From Laguncularia racemosa (taxonomy: Eukaryota; Streptophyta; Magnoliopsida; Myrtales; Combretaceae), in assembly GCA_037954665.1 (NCBI GenBank), contig JBBMOL010000140.1, positions 372,001 through 436,000 of the forward strand: 64,000 nucleotides of DNA, in the 5' to 3' direction. How positions within the stretch are numbered: position 1 is the first letter of the stretch; each line of letters starts with the position of its first letter. The position numbers were made by a program, and so were the translations under genes. This document shows positions 22,621 to 34,049 of the stretch, piece by piece. Under the pieces are notes generated by a model that saw nothing but the letters and a program-made list of their open reading frames with translations, was not told the DNA's origin and did no database searches.

Positions 22621-23634
22621 CCTATAATTTATAAGATATGAAATTGACGGAAAAAATGATACTAGTCATCCATAATTGCTTTGATGTATTACTAAAGAAA
22701 AGTAAAAATAGGAAAAATGAAATGACAAAAACATTACATTAAAAGAACAAAAGTTGACTCGAGGAAAAAATAAAGCCAGTAATGATAAAGAAGAGGAAAA
22801 AAACAAAACAAATAATGGAGGCAAAGGCCAATCCAAGAAGAGATGCACTGGATGGTAGTGAATCGCAAACACATCCACTAATAATTATATAGCCAAATGA
22901 ATAGATGATCTTAAAATTAATCAACTATATAAATCTTTGTGGCAAACAACCTAGCATCCAAATTAATGATCTGTCCAAAACGTTTATTTCTAAACCGGAA
23001 AATATTAATGGATGTTTAGGTCTTTTTGAAAAGTTAAAAAGGAAAATTTTCCATCTTTTTTTTCAATTATTATTATTTTTTAATTAAATATACAATCAAC
23101 ATTGAAAAAGATAAAAAATAAACAGATATATTTATATATATCTATTACATTAATAAGTGTTAGCAGGTATTAGCTTTAAATTCTAATACCATCTATCTTA
23201 ACCTTTCTTTTTGTTCTGTACAGGATTGGCCATTTCATTACAGGGCAGTGACTGGAGAGTAGAGAAGTGTCCATAAGATAAAAGAGAGTACAAAAAAAAT
23301 GGAAAAAAAAAAATATAAAATAAACTTAAGAGAACCGAACTGAGAGAGAGAGAGAGAGAGAGAAGTATAGTATAGCAGAGCAGACATCTCCACCACTATC
23401 ACACTCTCCTTACATCTTCCACTCTTCAATTCTCTCTCTCTCTCTCACCCCTCTCCTTTTTCTTTTCTTTCCCTTTCTTTTCAATTCCTCTCTTACATCA
23501 TTCCCCCATTTATCTATTCCCTTCCCCCCCCGCCCCTTCCTCTCTCTCTCATGAACATGGTCCAAATCAAGATCCAATCTTAAGTTCTTAACCGCAATTG
23601 ACAGTACCAAACCCACCACCCCCCAACCCCCCTA
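22621..23634 (+). promoter_or_regulatory. Presumed promoter and 5' leader of the AFB5-like gene
   Basis: The region upstream of the start codon contains a GA microsatellite at 23342-23363 and a strongly pyrimidine-rich stretch at about 23399-23550 that includes a TC repeat at 23431-23447. CT-rich leaders near the transcription start are common in plants, so the transcript probably begins around 23300-23450. AT-rich TATA-like sequences occur (for example near 23133-23141), but none can be singled out. No auxin-response element was confirmed. Confidence 0.5.
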
Positions 23635-25880
23635 ATGAAAGACACAAACACCCACCATCAAAACCACCGCCACCCTAACAACTACGACAACGACATGTCT
23701 GATGATGACGCGCCATCCTCCACCACTACCGCCACCACCAAGCCACGTAACCCGTCCCCATACCCCGACCAAGTCCTCGAGAACGTCCTCGAAAACGTCC
23801 TCCAATTCCTTACCACGCGCCGTGACCGGAACGCCGCATCCCTCGTCTGCAAGTCATGGTACCGCGCGGAGGCTCTCACGCGCCCCGACCTCTTCATTGG
23901 GAACTGTTACGCAGTCTCACCTTCACGCGCCACTTCACGGTTCTCGCGCGTGAGGTCAGTTGCCATCAAGGGTAAGCCGCGGTTCGCTGACTTCGATCTC
24001 TTGCCTGATAACTGGGGGGCCTACTTCTCCCCATGGGTGTCCGCTTTGGGAAAAGCATACCCTTGGCTTGAAAGGGTTTACTTGAAAAGGATGTCTGTGA
24101 CTGACGGTGATCTTAATTTGCTTGCGACGTCGTTTCGAGATTTTAAGGATCTTGTTCTTGTTTGCTGTAATGGTTTTGCGACTAGTGGACTTGCTGTTGT
24201 TGCTTCTAATTGCAGGTAACTCATTAACTACATTAACTAACTAGTGCTGTTCATTAGCTTTTTTTTTTTTGGTTAATTGATGGGTTTTTGAAGTTTTTGT
24301 TTGTGGGTTTTTAGATCTGTTGCGTTTTATTTGTTGAAAGATTGCTTTTTCCTTGTATTTCTGTGGGACTATAAAGATATGAACTTTACGTTGTTATGTA
24401 ACTAAAAGTTTGAGATTGATGTTGTGATAGATCTGTTATATTAAGTTCTTCTTATGTTGGTAGTGTGTAGAAATGCTGATTTGTTATGGGTATTTTAGGC
24501 AATGTTTCATTATAGGTGATCTATATGTGTGTGTTGCAGGCAGCTTAGGGTTCTGGATCTGAGTGACACCGAGGTTTTAGACGATGATGTTGATTGGATA
24601 TCCGTTTTTCCTGCTGGAGAAACTTGTCTCGAATCCCTTATTTTCGACTGTGTGGAGTGCCCGATTAACTTCAATGCATTGGAGAACTTGGTGTCCAGGT
24701 CTCCCAAATTGAAGAAGCTCAGGTTGAATCGGCACGTTTCCATTGGGCAGCTCTACCGTCTAATGGTGAAGGCACCACAGCTCACACATCTCGGGACTGG
24801 CTCTTTTAGTCCATTGGTTTCAGAAGCTCCTGGTGACCATGAATTTAATTATGTCTCTGCATTTTCTGCTTGCAAATCACTGGAGTGTTTATCTGGATTC
24901 AGAGAGATTGTGCCGGAGTTTTTGCCTGCTATCTATCCAGTCTGTGCTAACCTTACCTCCCTGAATTTTAGCTATGCCAATATCAATGCTGAACAGCTCA
25001 AATCAGTCATACGCCACTGCCACAAACTCCAGATCCTCTGGGTACAATACTAATCACAATTGTTTTAATTTATCTTTCCTTATATACCTTAAACCGTGGA
25101 TCTGCAAGAAGACTTAATCTTCATGGATTCATGCAGGTTCTTGATTCTGTATGCGATGAGGGGCTTCAGGCCGTGGCTGCTACATGCAAGGATCTGCGGG
25201 AGCTCAGGGTGTTCCCTATTGATCTTCAGGAGGGTATTGAGGGACCTGTGTCAGAAGTGGGTTTACAGGCTATATCTGAGGGTTGCCGGAAACTGGAATC
25301 TATTTTGTACTTTTGTCAAAGAATGACAAATTCTGCTGTCATTGCCATGTCAAAAAACTGTCCAGATCTTAGGGTATTCAGGCTTTGCATAATGGGTCGT
25401 CAGTATCGGGATCCTATGACTGGAGAACCCATGGATGAAGGATTTGGAGCCATTGTCAAGAATTGCAAGAAGCTAACACGGCTGGCTACTTCTGGTCTCC
25501 TCACAGATAGAGCATTTGATTACATTGGTAAATATGGAAACTTGTTGCGGACTCTGTCTGTGGCTTTTGCGGGAGATAGTGATACGGGTTTGAAATATGT
25601 GCTCGAAGGATGCTCCAGATTGCAAAAGCTTGAGGTCAGAGATAGCCCATTTGGTGATTCTGCATTGCTGTCCGGATTGCCTCACTATTACAACATGAGG
25701 TTCCTCTGGATGTCATCGTGTAGATTTACCCAACAAGGTTGTGAGGTGGTTGCACGTGCAAAACCCCACCTAGTGGTTGAACTGCTTGATTCCGAACAGA
25801 AGGATCTTGACGTGCTTTACATGTACAGATCTCTTGATGGGCCTAGGGCTGATGCTCCAAAATTTGTGACCATCCTTTAG
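23635..25880 (+). CDS. AFB5: Auxin receptor F-box protein, TIR1/AFB family, AFB4/AFB5 clade (3 exons)
   Basis: Exons 23635-24215, 24540-25041 and 25137-25880 join into a 608-residue protein with GT-AG introns. Family role: substrate-recognition subunit of a nuclear SCF ubiquitin ligase; auxin glues it to Aux/IAA repressors, which are then degraded. Residues 44-85 hold the F-box (PDQVLENVLENVLQFL, then VCKSWYRAEALTR). The rest is leucine-rich repeats to the C-terminal end, DAPKFVTIL. The repeated LENVLENVL and the low-complexity N-terminal extension mark the AFB4/5 clade. So do Arg116 in KPRFADF (His78 in TIR1) and Ala478 in RLATSG (Ser438 in TIR1), changes linked to picloram response in that clade. 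Arg443 in FRLCI matches auxin-contacting Arg403. The length fits Arabidopsis AFB5 (about 620). The Met at 23635 is the first in frame; Met21 (23695) is an alternative. No damage seen. Confidence 0.96.
24216..24539 (+). other. AFB5-like intron 1 (324 bp)
   Basis: Donor GTAACT after TGCAG and acceptor TTGCAG before GCAGCTT. It splits an Arg codon after its second base. T-rich, as plant introns are. Confidence 0.93.
25042..25136 (+). other. AFB5-like intron 2 (95 bp)
   Basis: Donor GTACAA after the Trp codon at 25039-25041 and acceptor ATGCAG before GTTCTTGAT. Removal joins the residues as WVLDS, matching the family. Confidence 0.92.
25692..25710 (+). promoter_or_regulatory. Degenerate miR393 target position in AFB5-like exon 3
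   Basis: In TIR1, AFB2 and AFB3 the bases encoding the MRSLWM block form the miR393 site. Here the equivalent block MRFLWM is encoded at 25697-25714. Compared with the reverse complement of miR393 recalled from the family, the core carries about four changes, one of them opposite the miRNA seed and two that could be G:U pairs. It is unlikely to be an efficient site. Confidence 0.5.
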
Positions 25881-26640
25881 AGGTGCACTGAAGGGAAATT
25901 CATTTCTGCAATTATGATGAAGGGAAGTCCCACATTCCACTTGAAGTTGTATTTCATGGGTACTTTTTGTGCACACCCATAAGAGTTTCCCGTGATGTTC
26001 CTAAACAATAGAATCCTGCTGCATGCTGAAGTTGGGAGGGAAACTAGAGCTCCGTGCAGCTTTTGAAGCTTTTTACTTGTTTGTTGTCATGTAGAGCTTC
26101 ATGGTAGCCCAAATGCTGCCAACTACAGTTGGAAAATATTGGAGGCAGGATTATGTTGTATGTTTAATGCATTTAGATTTTTATTTTATGTTTTTGTGGT
26201 TTCTTATTCATTTGTCATAAGGAAGGCTGTCAAAAGAGCGGAAGGATGGAATTCTGGTTCTTCATCAACTGCTAATGATTGATTCGATCTTATTATATGA
26301 CAGAAATTGTCTTGATGAAGAGGCGGAGATGTATCTTAGAAACACGGAGATTAAGAAAGCTGAAAGTGATATTTTTTCCTCCTGATCGCACCACCTGTAG
26401 AGAAGCTAAAGTGAGAGTGAAAGAGGCAACGAAAGCTGTATCTGAAGAAGAAATTAACCTGTTTATGTTTTGGATGCTTATGGTTGTAGTTAGCTTTGAG
26501 CTGTAGGTGGTGAGGACTAAATGCCTAGACTTATACATCTCTCTCTTTCTATGTTTGCTTCTTTTTCAGATGTGTTGTAGCAACTGACTGTTGAATTTAT
26601 TATTCTTACTGTTAGCAAGTGAGATGGATAATAAATGGCA
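25881..26640 (+). other. Probable 3' UTR of the AFB5-like gene
   Basis: Non-coding sequence after the stop at 25878-25880. A candidate polyadenylation signal AATAAA lies at 26630-26635. The small frame at 26279-26506 has no family resemblance and is read as UTR. Confidence 0.5.
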
Positions 26641-28740
26641 AACATGCATGGACCATGTAAGTGGGTCTTTATCTTGCGTTTTCTTTCCTTCTTTTTATTT
26701 CATCTCTCTTTTTTCTTTCTTCCCTCAATGATAAAATGTCCAATGTGGCCCAACAATGATGTGTGGAAAGTGTTGTACAAGTACATGTGGAAGGACCCCC
26801 TTCCTCATGGGGTACCAAACATGGTTAGCACAAGAGTCATTGTTAGATTTTCCTGTGGTTTAATTTTCTGGTTGAGAAGTTCTTTTAAGGATGCTGAATA
26901 GCTTAATGGCCGCCTTCTTTTGTCGATCCTATCGGGCTGGGATAGCGATTTTCTCGAGTATACATGTCATCGGAAACCGGTCTATTCCTAAGTTATTGAC
27001 TTTGAAGTGGTGATTGGGCTATTTTTTTAACAAGTGTGTAAGGGAACTTTCTTGCTTTAGCATTATGCGTTTGGTTAGTGTAAATTGGGAAAGGAAACTA
27101 ATGTATTCCTTTTGGTAAGTGTATGCTGTCAAAAGTAGAACCGGTTAACTAAACCTTACCGTGAATAGAGTGCCAATATCGTTTACCGTAGTGAAGAAGA
27201 AAGAGATGAACTACATTTTTTTTTTTTCCTGTCAGGACTAATTTGAAAGTGGAATCTGACAGTGCAATTGGGTGAATGAGAAATGGGTAGCAAAGCTTTA
27301 CCCAATTGCTGTGCTGTCTTTGTAATATTGTAGAAAGTGGAGCAAATTTAAATGTTTTGCTTTCTTGGTGTCTTTCCTCATGGCCAATGGATTTTATCTC
27401 TCTGTTTGTTTTGTCTGTCTAGTGTCATTTGTGTTGTGTAAAAATGTTTTTTTTTTCCTTAAACATGAATGCAAATTCCGAGGATAAGAAAGTATGCGTT
27501 GGGAGGGTATAAAACAAAAAATGGAAAAGGAAACATCAGATCGGGTGTCAAAGAAGATTGGTGTTATCTGTTGTGTCGTGCATCACGGGTACTATTCTTG
27601 ATTAGTTTCTTCTTGGATTGGCTTTGGCTTATCCACTTTGCGGAGGGTGGCAGCAGTTTGTTTGATGACCAAAATGAATTCTAGCCTTTGCTTTTTCGAC
27701 ATATCTTATTACTTCTTCTTGGTTTTGCCTCTTTTTCTTCTTTTTTTTTTTCCTTATTTTGTAGCCCAAAAAAAGAAAAATTTAATAAATAAAGTTAACA
27801 GAAAAACCGAGTGTGACCTTACATAAAGGAGTAGGATTTGGCACCTCTCACTCTCAACCGTCGGATCAGTTCTGCTTTTTTTTTATGGACCTATCTTCCT
27901 CTTACCTACTGGACACATCAATTCACCGTTTGATGATCAAAAGACTGACATTTTTTCTCTTAACTTAAACCACTTTGAGTCACGACATAACTGATAGCCC
28001 CGTTAGCTGAGCACATGCACTGCAATTTGCAACTTCCTTACTACCCAATTTCTCTCTCTCACACAGACACACGCGCAGAGTCACGTTCATTGGGACATAC
28101 AGTATTTGTGTATGCATATGTTTCGTTTTTCTTTTTTCATCGTAAGGGAAGGAAATAAGAAAATTGAACCTTTTATCTTTTTGGCATGACATTGCTACTA
28201 TGATAGGGTGTATGCAAATGATATAACAAATAAATATAGTAAATGTGAAAGTGTTTAGCGAGTATATACATGTCCCACTATCACAGTTCAATTCTCACAT
28301 AAAATATTTGATTGAAAAAAATGGATATCCCATTTCTCCTCATTCTTTCTTATGTGTAGAAATTTTAATTTATAACAATGATAAGATTTTTTAGTAAGTT
28401 ATTGATTTCTATAGCTCTTGGTTTCCCCAGCAAAATTTCCCTCGCCCTTAGAGGGATTCTCATCTTGTAGCGAAAGCCAACAAATATGATTCAAAGAACG
28501 ATTAAAGAACAATTGCATCTATTGTTTCTTCGGCAGCCAAGAAATGGTGTTGGTTTTTTGGCTTTATGTTGAAATGCTCCGGAAAATAAACTTAAAAGAG
28601 GGACCATATTGTAATTTACCTAAACTGTCATAAAGAAATAAGTTAATACTTGAAAAAAAAACAAAGAATAAAATTCATACTATGACATATGCTAAAGCAA
28701 AAAAGTAAAGCAAGTGGATATTATAAAAGATACAAGGCCT
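26641..28740. other. Intergenic DNA without recognisable features
   Basis: AT-rich with short T and A runs. No frame with family resemblance, LTR pair or RNA gene is visible. Small frames at 26635-26901, 27469-27826 and 27980-28291 look like chance. Confidence 0.5.
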
Positions 28741-28752
28741 TGAATGAGTAAG

Positions 28753-29046
28753 ATGGCAAGACGGGCAAGAGATGCGATAGAAGTTGGGTTCGAACCTAGA
28801 GGGGAAGAGTGTGATAGGGCTAGAGCTTTAGTTAATTCCTATATACGTAGGGAGGCATTGCGAGCTTAACTAGATAATAGATGGGTGCATCAAATTAATC
28901 ACCCAAATGACCTATCAAGGCCTTCAACTATGGAGTACCTTGCACGTTATTTTGAGATACTGACATTTATACACATAGGGCATTATAAAGTGATGGGTGA
29001 AAGTATGTTTAACATGATAGAAAATCACAACAGTTGGAATGATGTG
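28753..29046 (+). pseudogene. Unrecognised short coding relic next to R3
   Basis: A frame of 38 residues starting MARRARDAIEVGFEPRGEE ends at a stop at 28867-28869. Past it the same frame reads LDNRWVHQINHP and TMEYLARYFEI up to about 29000. The composition looks protein-coding (Arg-rich, then NHP and EYLARYFE). I do not recognise it; it may be part of the sequence into which R3 inserted. Confidence 0.3.
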
Positions 29047-29439
29047 TGATAATTACTATAGCACTATTAATTCTAGGATAATTTGGACTCTTTTAGTTGA
29101 TACTTTAAGTGAAAATAATCTAGAGTTTGTACTTAATTAATGAAACTATTGATTCCATGCAAAATGGAATTAAATACGATCAAATTGAGTGAAATTGATA
29201 AAAAAGAAGAAGAGACAAATGTGATCCCAAATCCATGCACCCCTAATAAGGGCAGTGATGCACATAATCAAGGTCAGAAAGTCATATGCTTCCTGATTGC
29301 GCCCCATATCAAGGAGCATATTAACCTAGTATTACAAACACAAAGTCATATGCCCTTGATCACACCTCATACCAATGAGCATATTAACCTAGTATCATGA
29401 ATAGAAAGTCATACACCCCTTGCCACAGCACGTGGTTTG

Positions 29440-29474
<35 letters not shown>

Positions 29475-30497
29475 GGGGAACCCGTGCTTTCTTTTATTTT
29501 CATCGACTTTTGAGACCCCATATATATATAAATAGCATCTAGAATTAAAAGAGCGGGAAGGGAACGAGACTTTGCTAAGGTTTTGGAGAGAGTTTTCAAA
29601 TTAACCACAAAGGCAAACAATCAAGGAGATTCAAGATCCAAGACAATTGAGTTTCAATTTAATGGATTGTAATCATGAATTTTAATTTCTCTTCTAGACT
29701 TTTTGGTTTCTTTATTAATCCTGTGGAGTAGTAAACTCCATATTTAGGTCTTATTTGAATACTATTTTGTCATGTGATGAGCATTTGTTCTTAATAAAAT
29801 CTTATTGATAATTTTATGTTCAATTGCTTGTTTTGTTATAATTTCCTTAAATTCATATATCCGAAATATGAATTTATGCTTAATATCATCTAAGCCAATT
29901 GAGAAATTGCTTTTATGATTAGATCTATGCAATTGATGAGGTTTGCTTGTAATTCTAGAGATAAGATAGCAAAAACCTCTTGTTTTATGATTGAATTGTT
30001 GAAGAGTTCATGTTTCTCATGCGATCCTAGGTTGCTATTGATTGAGGAGTGATCCTAATTGATAAATTTAGTATTAGATAAGTTAATCGATTTGAGAGAG
30101 TGGTTAGCTTGAATTACAAAACTCTATAGCGTAAGAACTCAATAATAATAATCCTTGGATTTAATGATTCACATGATAAAATAGGAAAAGAATAAGACCT
30201 AAGTTATTTTGATAATTGAATTAAATCTTGTTATTTGCTCTAGTAATCTCTATTAATATTAGGAGAATCATATCATTTACTTAGTTAATAGTCTTGAATT
30301 TAAATTACTCTTAATTGATGGATAGATAATAAGAATAAGGTTAATACTAGTATTTGGATTATCTCTATGGGACAACCCTATACTTAACACTATGTTACAA
30401 GCATGATAGGTGCACTTGCATATTGCTTCGTAGTTAGAATTAAGAACAGGTATTTCAAAAATTTTAAAACTAAGCTTCGACTATGAGTATCGATAAG
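29047..30497 (+). repeat. R3 5' LTR
   Basis: About 1.45 kb from TGATAATTAC to just before the PBS. The first 200 bp match 39783-39998. It contains decayed repeats of CATATGCCC/CCCATATC-type elements (29235-29440), a run of 32 G (29442-29473) and AT-rich sequence after that. The 3' boundary is approximate. Confidence 0.75.
29442..29473 (+). repeat. Homopolymer of 32 G
   Basis: Thirty-two consecutive G, followed by A and then GGGG. It lies in the LTR where the related R6 LTR has GC-rich hairpins. Confidence 0.9.
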
Positions 30498-30501
30498 TTT
30501 T

Positions 30502-30519
30502 TGGCACCATTGCTGGGGA
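30502..30519 (+). other. R3 primer-binding site (tRNA-Asp type)
   Basis: TGGCACCATTGCTGGGGA differs in a few positions from the Athila PBS TGGCGCCGTTGCCGGGGA. The changes are C-to-T and G-to-A, as expected for decay at methylated sites. Confidence 0.85.
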
Positions 30520-30619
30520 TAGGCCAATATTAGAAACACTTAATACCTATTAATCTTAAACACTTGCACCCCATACCCCTTCTTTTTTTTTTTTTCTTAT
30601 TTCTTTTCATCTTCTCATC

Positions 30620-32190
30620 ATGATATTGGTGCTAATGGTTGCTAAACATTGTGTTATGCAATGTATGACTAGAAGCTACTCCAATAATCTTCTTGATTTT
30701 AATCCTAAGCTAGAGAGAACCATCTTGAGATATAGGAAGAAGGATAAGAACGTGACTGAGGCTTCATCAACAATTATTAAGGAGGAATTTCAAGAAGAAG
30801 AGATGGCTGATCCGAATGAGAATCGTGCTTAAGAGCTAAACTAAGGAAATCTAAATTTGATTCCTAATCCACCAAGAACCAACTCTAATTTTGCTAGACT
30901 AAATTTAGCTAGTGTTAACTCTAGCATAGTTCGACCTAGAGTGGATGCAAACAACTTTGAGCTTAAGCCGGCTATCATCTAAAGGTATAACAATATGCTC
31001 AATTCGATGAGTTGCAAGATGAAAATCCCAATGCTCATATCTAACTCTTTTTGGAGATATGCAACACTTTCATGTTCAATGGTGTGAATGATGATATAAT
31101 TCGTCTTCAACTCTTTCCATTCTCTTTAAGGCAAGGCTAAGTAATGGCTAAACTCACTGCTAAGAAACTCTATCACCACATGGCAAGAGTTGATCACAAA
31201 GTTCATGGACAAGTTCTTTCCTCCCTCAAAGACAACTAAGCTCAAAGCAGAAATTCAATCTTATCATCAATCGGATATGGAGACATTGTATGAGACTTAG
31301 GAGAAATTCAAGGAATCAATGTGGAAATATCTACATCAAGGGATCCCAGAGTAGCTTCAAGTGTAGATTTTTTACAATGGCCTAAATTATTAAACTAGGA
31401 AAATGATAGATGCCACAACTGGTGGCACTTTGAACCATAAGACTCCTAAAGAAAGTTCAACTCTCTTTGAAGACATGGCAACAAACAATTATGAGTGGGC
31501 AACCACCAAAAGTAGAGAGAAGAAAGCTACATGTGTTTTAAATGTGGATGTAGCTAGCATAATCATGTCTAAGGTTGAAGCTTTGTCAAGAAAAATTGAT
31601 GGTTTGACTATCTCACAACAACACCTAGCTTTTGTAGATCCTTCCTTTGGTGAATAAGCTTGCACTGAGCTAGTAGATTATTTGGGAAATTCGATTCAAC
31701 CTCAGAATAATCCATATAGTAGTACATACAACCCAAGTTGGAGAAACCACCCAAACTTCTCTTGGAGTAACAACAGCAACATTCCTAAAGGCAATCCTAA
31801 TCCTCCTTTGAGTTATTAAAGACCATTTAGCTAGAGTTCCAAGTCACCACTTGAAGACTTGTCGACAAAATTCATTAAAGACTCAGATGAGAGGTAAAAA
31901 TCTTTAGACATGATTTTAAAAAATCAAGAGACAACCCTTAAAATCATAGAGCTTCCATACACAATTTAAAGACTCAAGTTGGCCAAATTTCTAAGATGCT
32001 TTCAAAGAGACCTCAAGGCTCACTACCAAGTAACACAAAGACAAACCCTAGGGATCATGTCAAGGTAGTAACACTCATGAGTGAAAAGGAACTACAAGCT
32101 AAAGTTCCAGAAGAAAAGAGTGGGGTGATTGAGCCATTGAAAAAGCCAACTACTAGCAAAGACAAAGAAAATCAATTGTAGAGAAACCAT
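30620..32190 (+). pseudogene. R3 gag remnant (Athila type)
   Basis: Frames on the + strand include SYSNNLLDFNPKLERTI, an acidic EEFQEEEMADPNENRA, a block containing FYNGLNY near 31373-31393 and ATTGGTLNHKTPKES in 31403-31657. The last two are the Athila gag landmark. Many stops occur (for example at 30830, 31673 and 32179), so it is inactive. Two later frames (31996-32181 and neighbours) are Lys/Pro-rich linker. Confidence 0.8.
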
Positions 32191-32315
32191 CACTTCCATC
32201 CATTATAGAGTACAAGCCTACTATTCCTTACCTAGCAAGACTCAAGAAAGACAAAATGGATGAGCACTATGGCAAGTTTCTAGAGATTTTCAAATAGCTA
32301 CATATTAATCTTCCA

Positions 32316-32867
32316 TTGGTTGAGGCATTGTCACAAATGCCAAGATATGCAAGGTTCTTAAAGGAGCTACTATCAAACAAGAGAAGGCTTGAAGAATTCT
32401 CCACTATGACTCTTGAGGGAGAATGTTTTGCCATCATACAGAATAAATTACCAAAGAAGCTCAAGGATCCTAGAAGCTTTAGCATTCCATGCTTGATTGG
32501 GAATTTATCTAAAGAAAGGGTCTTAGCTGACTTAGGTGTCAACATCAATCTTATGCCATATCAAATGTTCAAGAAGTTGAAACTAGGGGAACCTAAGATA
32601 ATAAGAATGAGCTTAAACTAGTTGGCAGATCGGTGAAGTGCCCTAAAGGAGTGGATAAAGACGTGTTAGTAAAGGCGAAAGATTTTATCTTCCCAACAGA
32701 CTTTGTCATTGTTGATATGGAGGTGGATGTAGATATTCCTCTTATCTTAAGGAGACCATTCTTGGCTATTGCTAGAGCTATAATAGATGTTGGAGATGGG
32801 AATTTAGTTCTAAGAATGGGCAATGAAGAAGTTGTGAAGATGCCTGATGTGCTTAAGTAGAGTTTGC
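32316..32867 (+). pseudogene. R3 protease region (Athila type)
   Basis: Frame 32316-32621 contains CLIGNLSKERVLADLGVNIN and LMPYQMFKKLKLGEP. A frameshift near 32620 moves the rest into 32633-32860, with DFIFPTDFVIVDMEVDVDIP and AIIDVGDGNLVLRMG. The expected active site D-[LS]-G-A reads DLGV, so the catalytic Asp remains but the motif is altered. It corresponds block for block to 63332-63655 of R6. Confidence 0.83.
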
Positions 32868-33115
32868 ACTAAGATGACACTTATTATGCAGTTGACTTTA
32901 TCGATTTGGCTGTTTCAGATTCACTCCAAAAATTCTTGTGCAACGATACTTTAGAGCTTTGCTTGATGAATGGCAAGCAAAAGGGTTTGGATAAATTCAA
33001 GCAATTTGAGTACGAAAATTTTTATGGTCGTCCACCTAACTAGAAAAAAAAAAAGGGAGTGTGCCGAGTTAATGATGTTAAACAAAGTATTACTTAGGAG
33101 GTAACCCATGCCTAG
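32868..33115 (+). other. R3 sequence between protease and the R4 insertion
   Basis: It translates with stops (NDTLELCLMNG near 32944-32976) and then passes into an A-rich run and GGAGGTAACCCATG, the segment normally found after the last gene of Athila elements. Reverse transcriptase, RNase H and integrase are missing between the two. Confidence 0.6.
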
Positions 33116-33795
33116 TGATATGCCAAAATCCAATCCCAATTATCAATCCTAATTGAAGATTCAATCAAGTAATTGTGCAACAAAATTGGCATGAACCCTA
33201 ATTGAGCATGTAATAAGAATAAAATAAAGTTCCCAATTCCTTACTAGATATAACGCACTAGTTGAATTAGGAATGACTTTCAATTGTTGATCTAACTCAC
33301 AATAATTTTAAGTCCACTCACCACAATCCCTTGGTAAAAATTGATAAGAGTAAAAAATGGAATAAAAGAGGGCTCCTTTTCCACGCAAAATAGCAGCTGT
33401 AAAATGATGTATCAAAAGTCCCTTTGTGTTGTCTTTTTACAAGTATTTATATTTGTTCTAAATATGGAAAATAACAAAAGGAAAATAGCTACATAGGGGT
33501 CAATTCTTGAAGCTCTCCTTGATCAATTGAACACAATGCAAGGCTGATTTTTGTTGATTCATTTAGGTCTGTGAATCACCCATAAACCAAGCACTAAAGT
33601 GTTTGCTCACTGTCCTATAATACCGACAAATGTACTTGATTAAATACAAAACAATTATATAAAGTAAATGAAGACACTACGCGAATGTCTTCAGGTTCCA
33701 ATTGTTCAAAAAGTATTCTCGACGCTAAGTTCTATAGTCCTCTGGCTCTCACTCTTGTTATGGGTCTCATAGATGCATTGGTTTGATTCCCATCA
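33116..33795 (-). repeat. R4 LTR, left (3' LTR)
   Basis: Direct repeat of 38986-39680. An AAGTATTTATATTTG segment near 33441-33455 is the complement of a TATA region at the same place as in the other LTRs of this group. Confidence 0.9.
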
Positions 33796-33815
33796 TCTCC
33801 TTAAGCTCATGGAAG
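33796..33815 (-). other. R4 polypurine tract
   Basis: The - strand reads AGCTTAAGGAGA directly before the TGATGGG LTR start; N2 and N3 have a similar AAGGAGA or CGAGGAGA at this place. Confidence 0.7.
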
Positions 33816-34049
33816 ATTTGCCCTCAAATTTGATAGGTCTTCATGAATATCATCTGGTATATAAGGCGATAGATTTGCAACATTAAATGTAGTAGAGACG
33901 CTGTATCCTCCTAGTAATTCTATCTCATATGCATTATTGTTGATGCGCTTTAGAACTTTAAAAGGTCCATCTGCTCTAAGTGAAAGCTTTTGTGACTTCT
34001 TATGAGGAAACCTGTCTTTGTTGAGATTAATCCAGACTAGATCACCTAG

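Noticed and set aside
23682..23953. Antisense and alternative frames over AFB5 exon 1
   Set aside because: Shadows of the GC-rich first exon; the F-box frame explains the sequence.
26279..26506. 75-residue frame downstream of AFB5
   Set aside because: No family resemblance and located in the likely 3' UTR.
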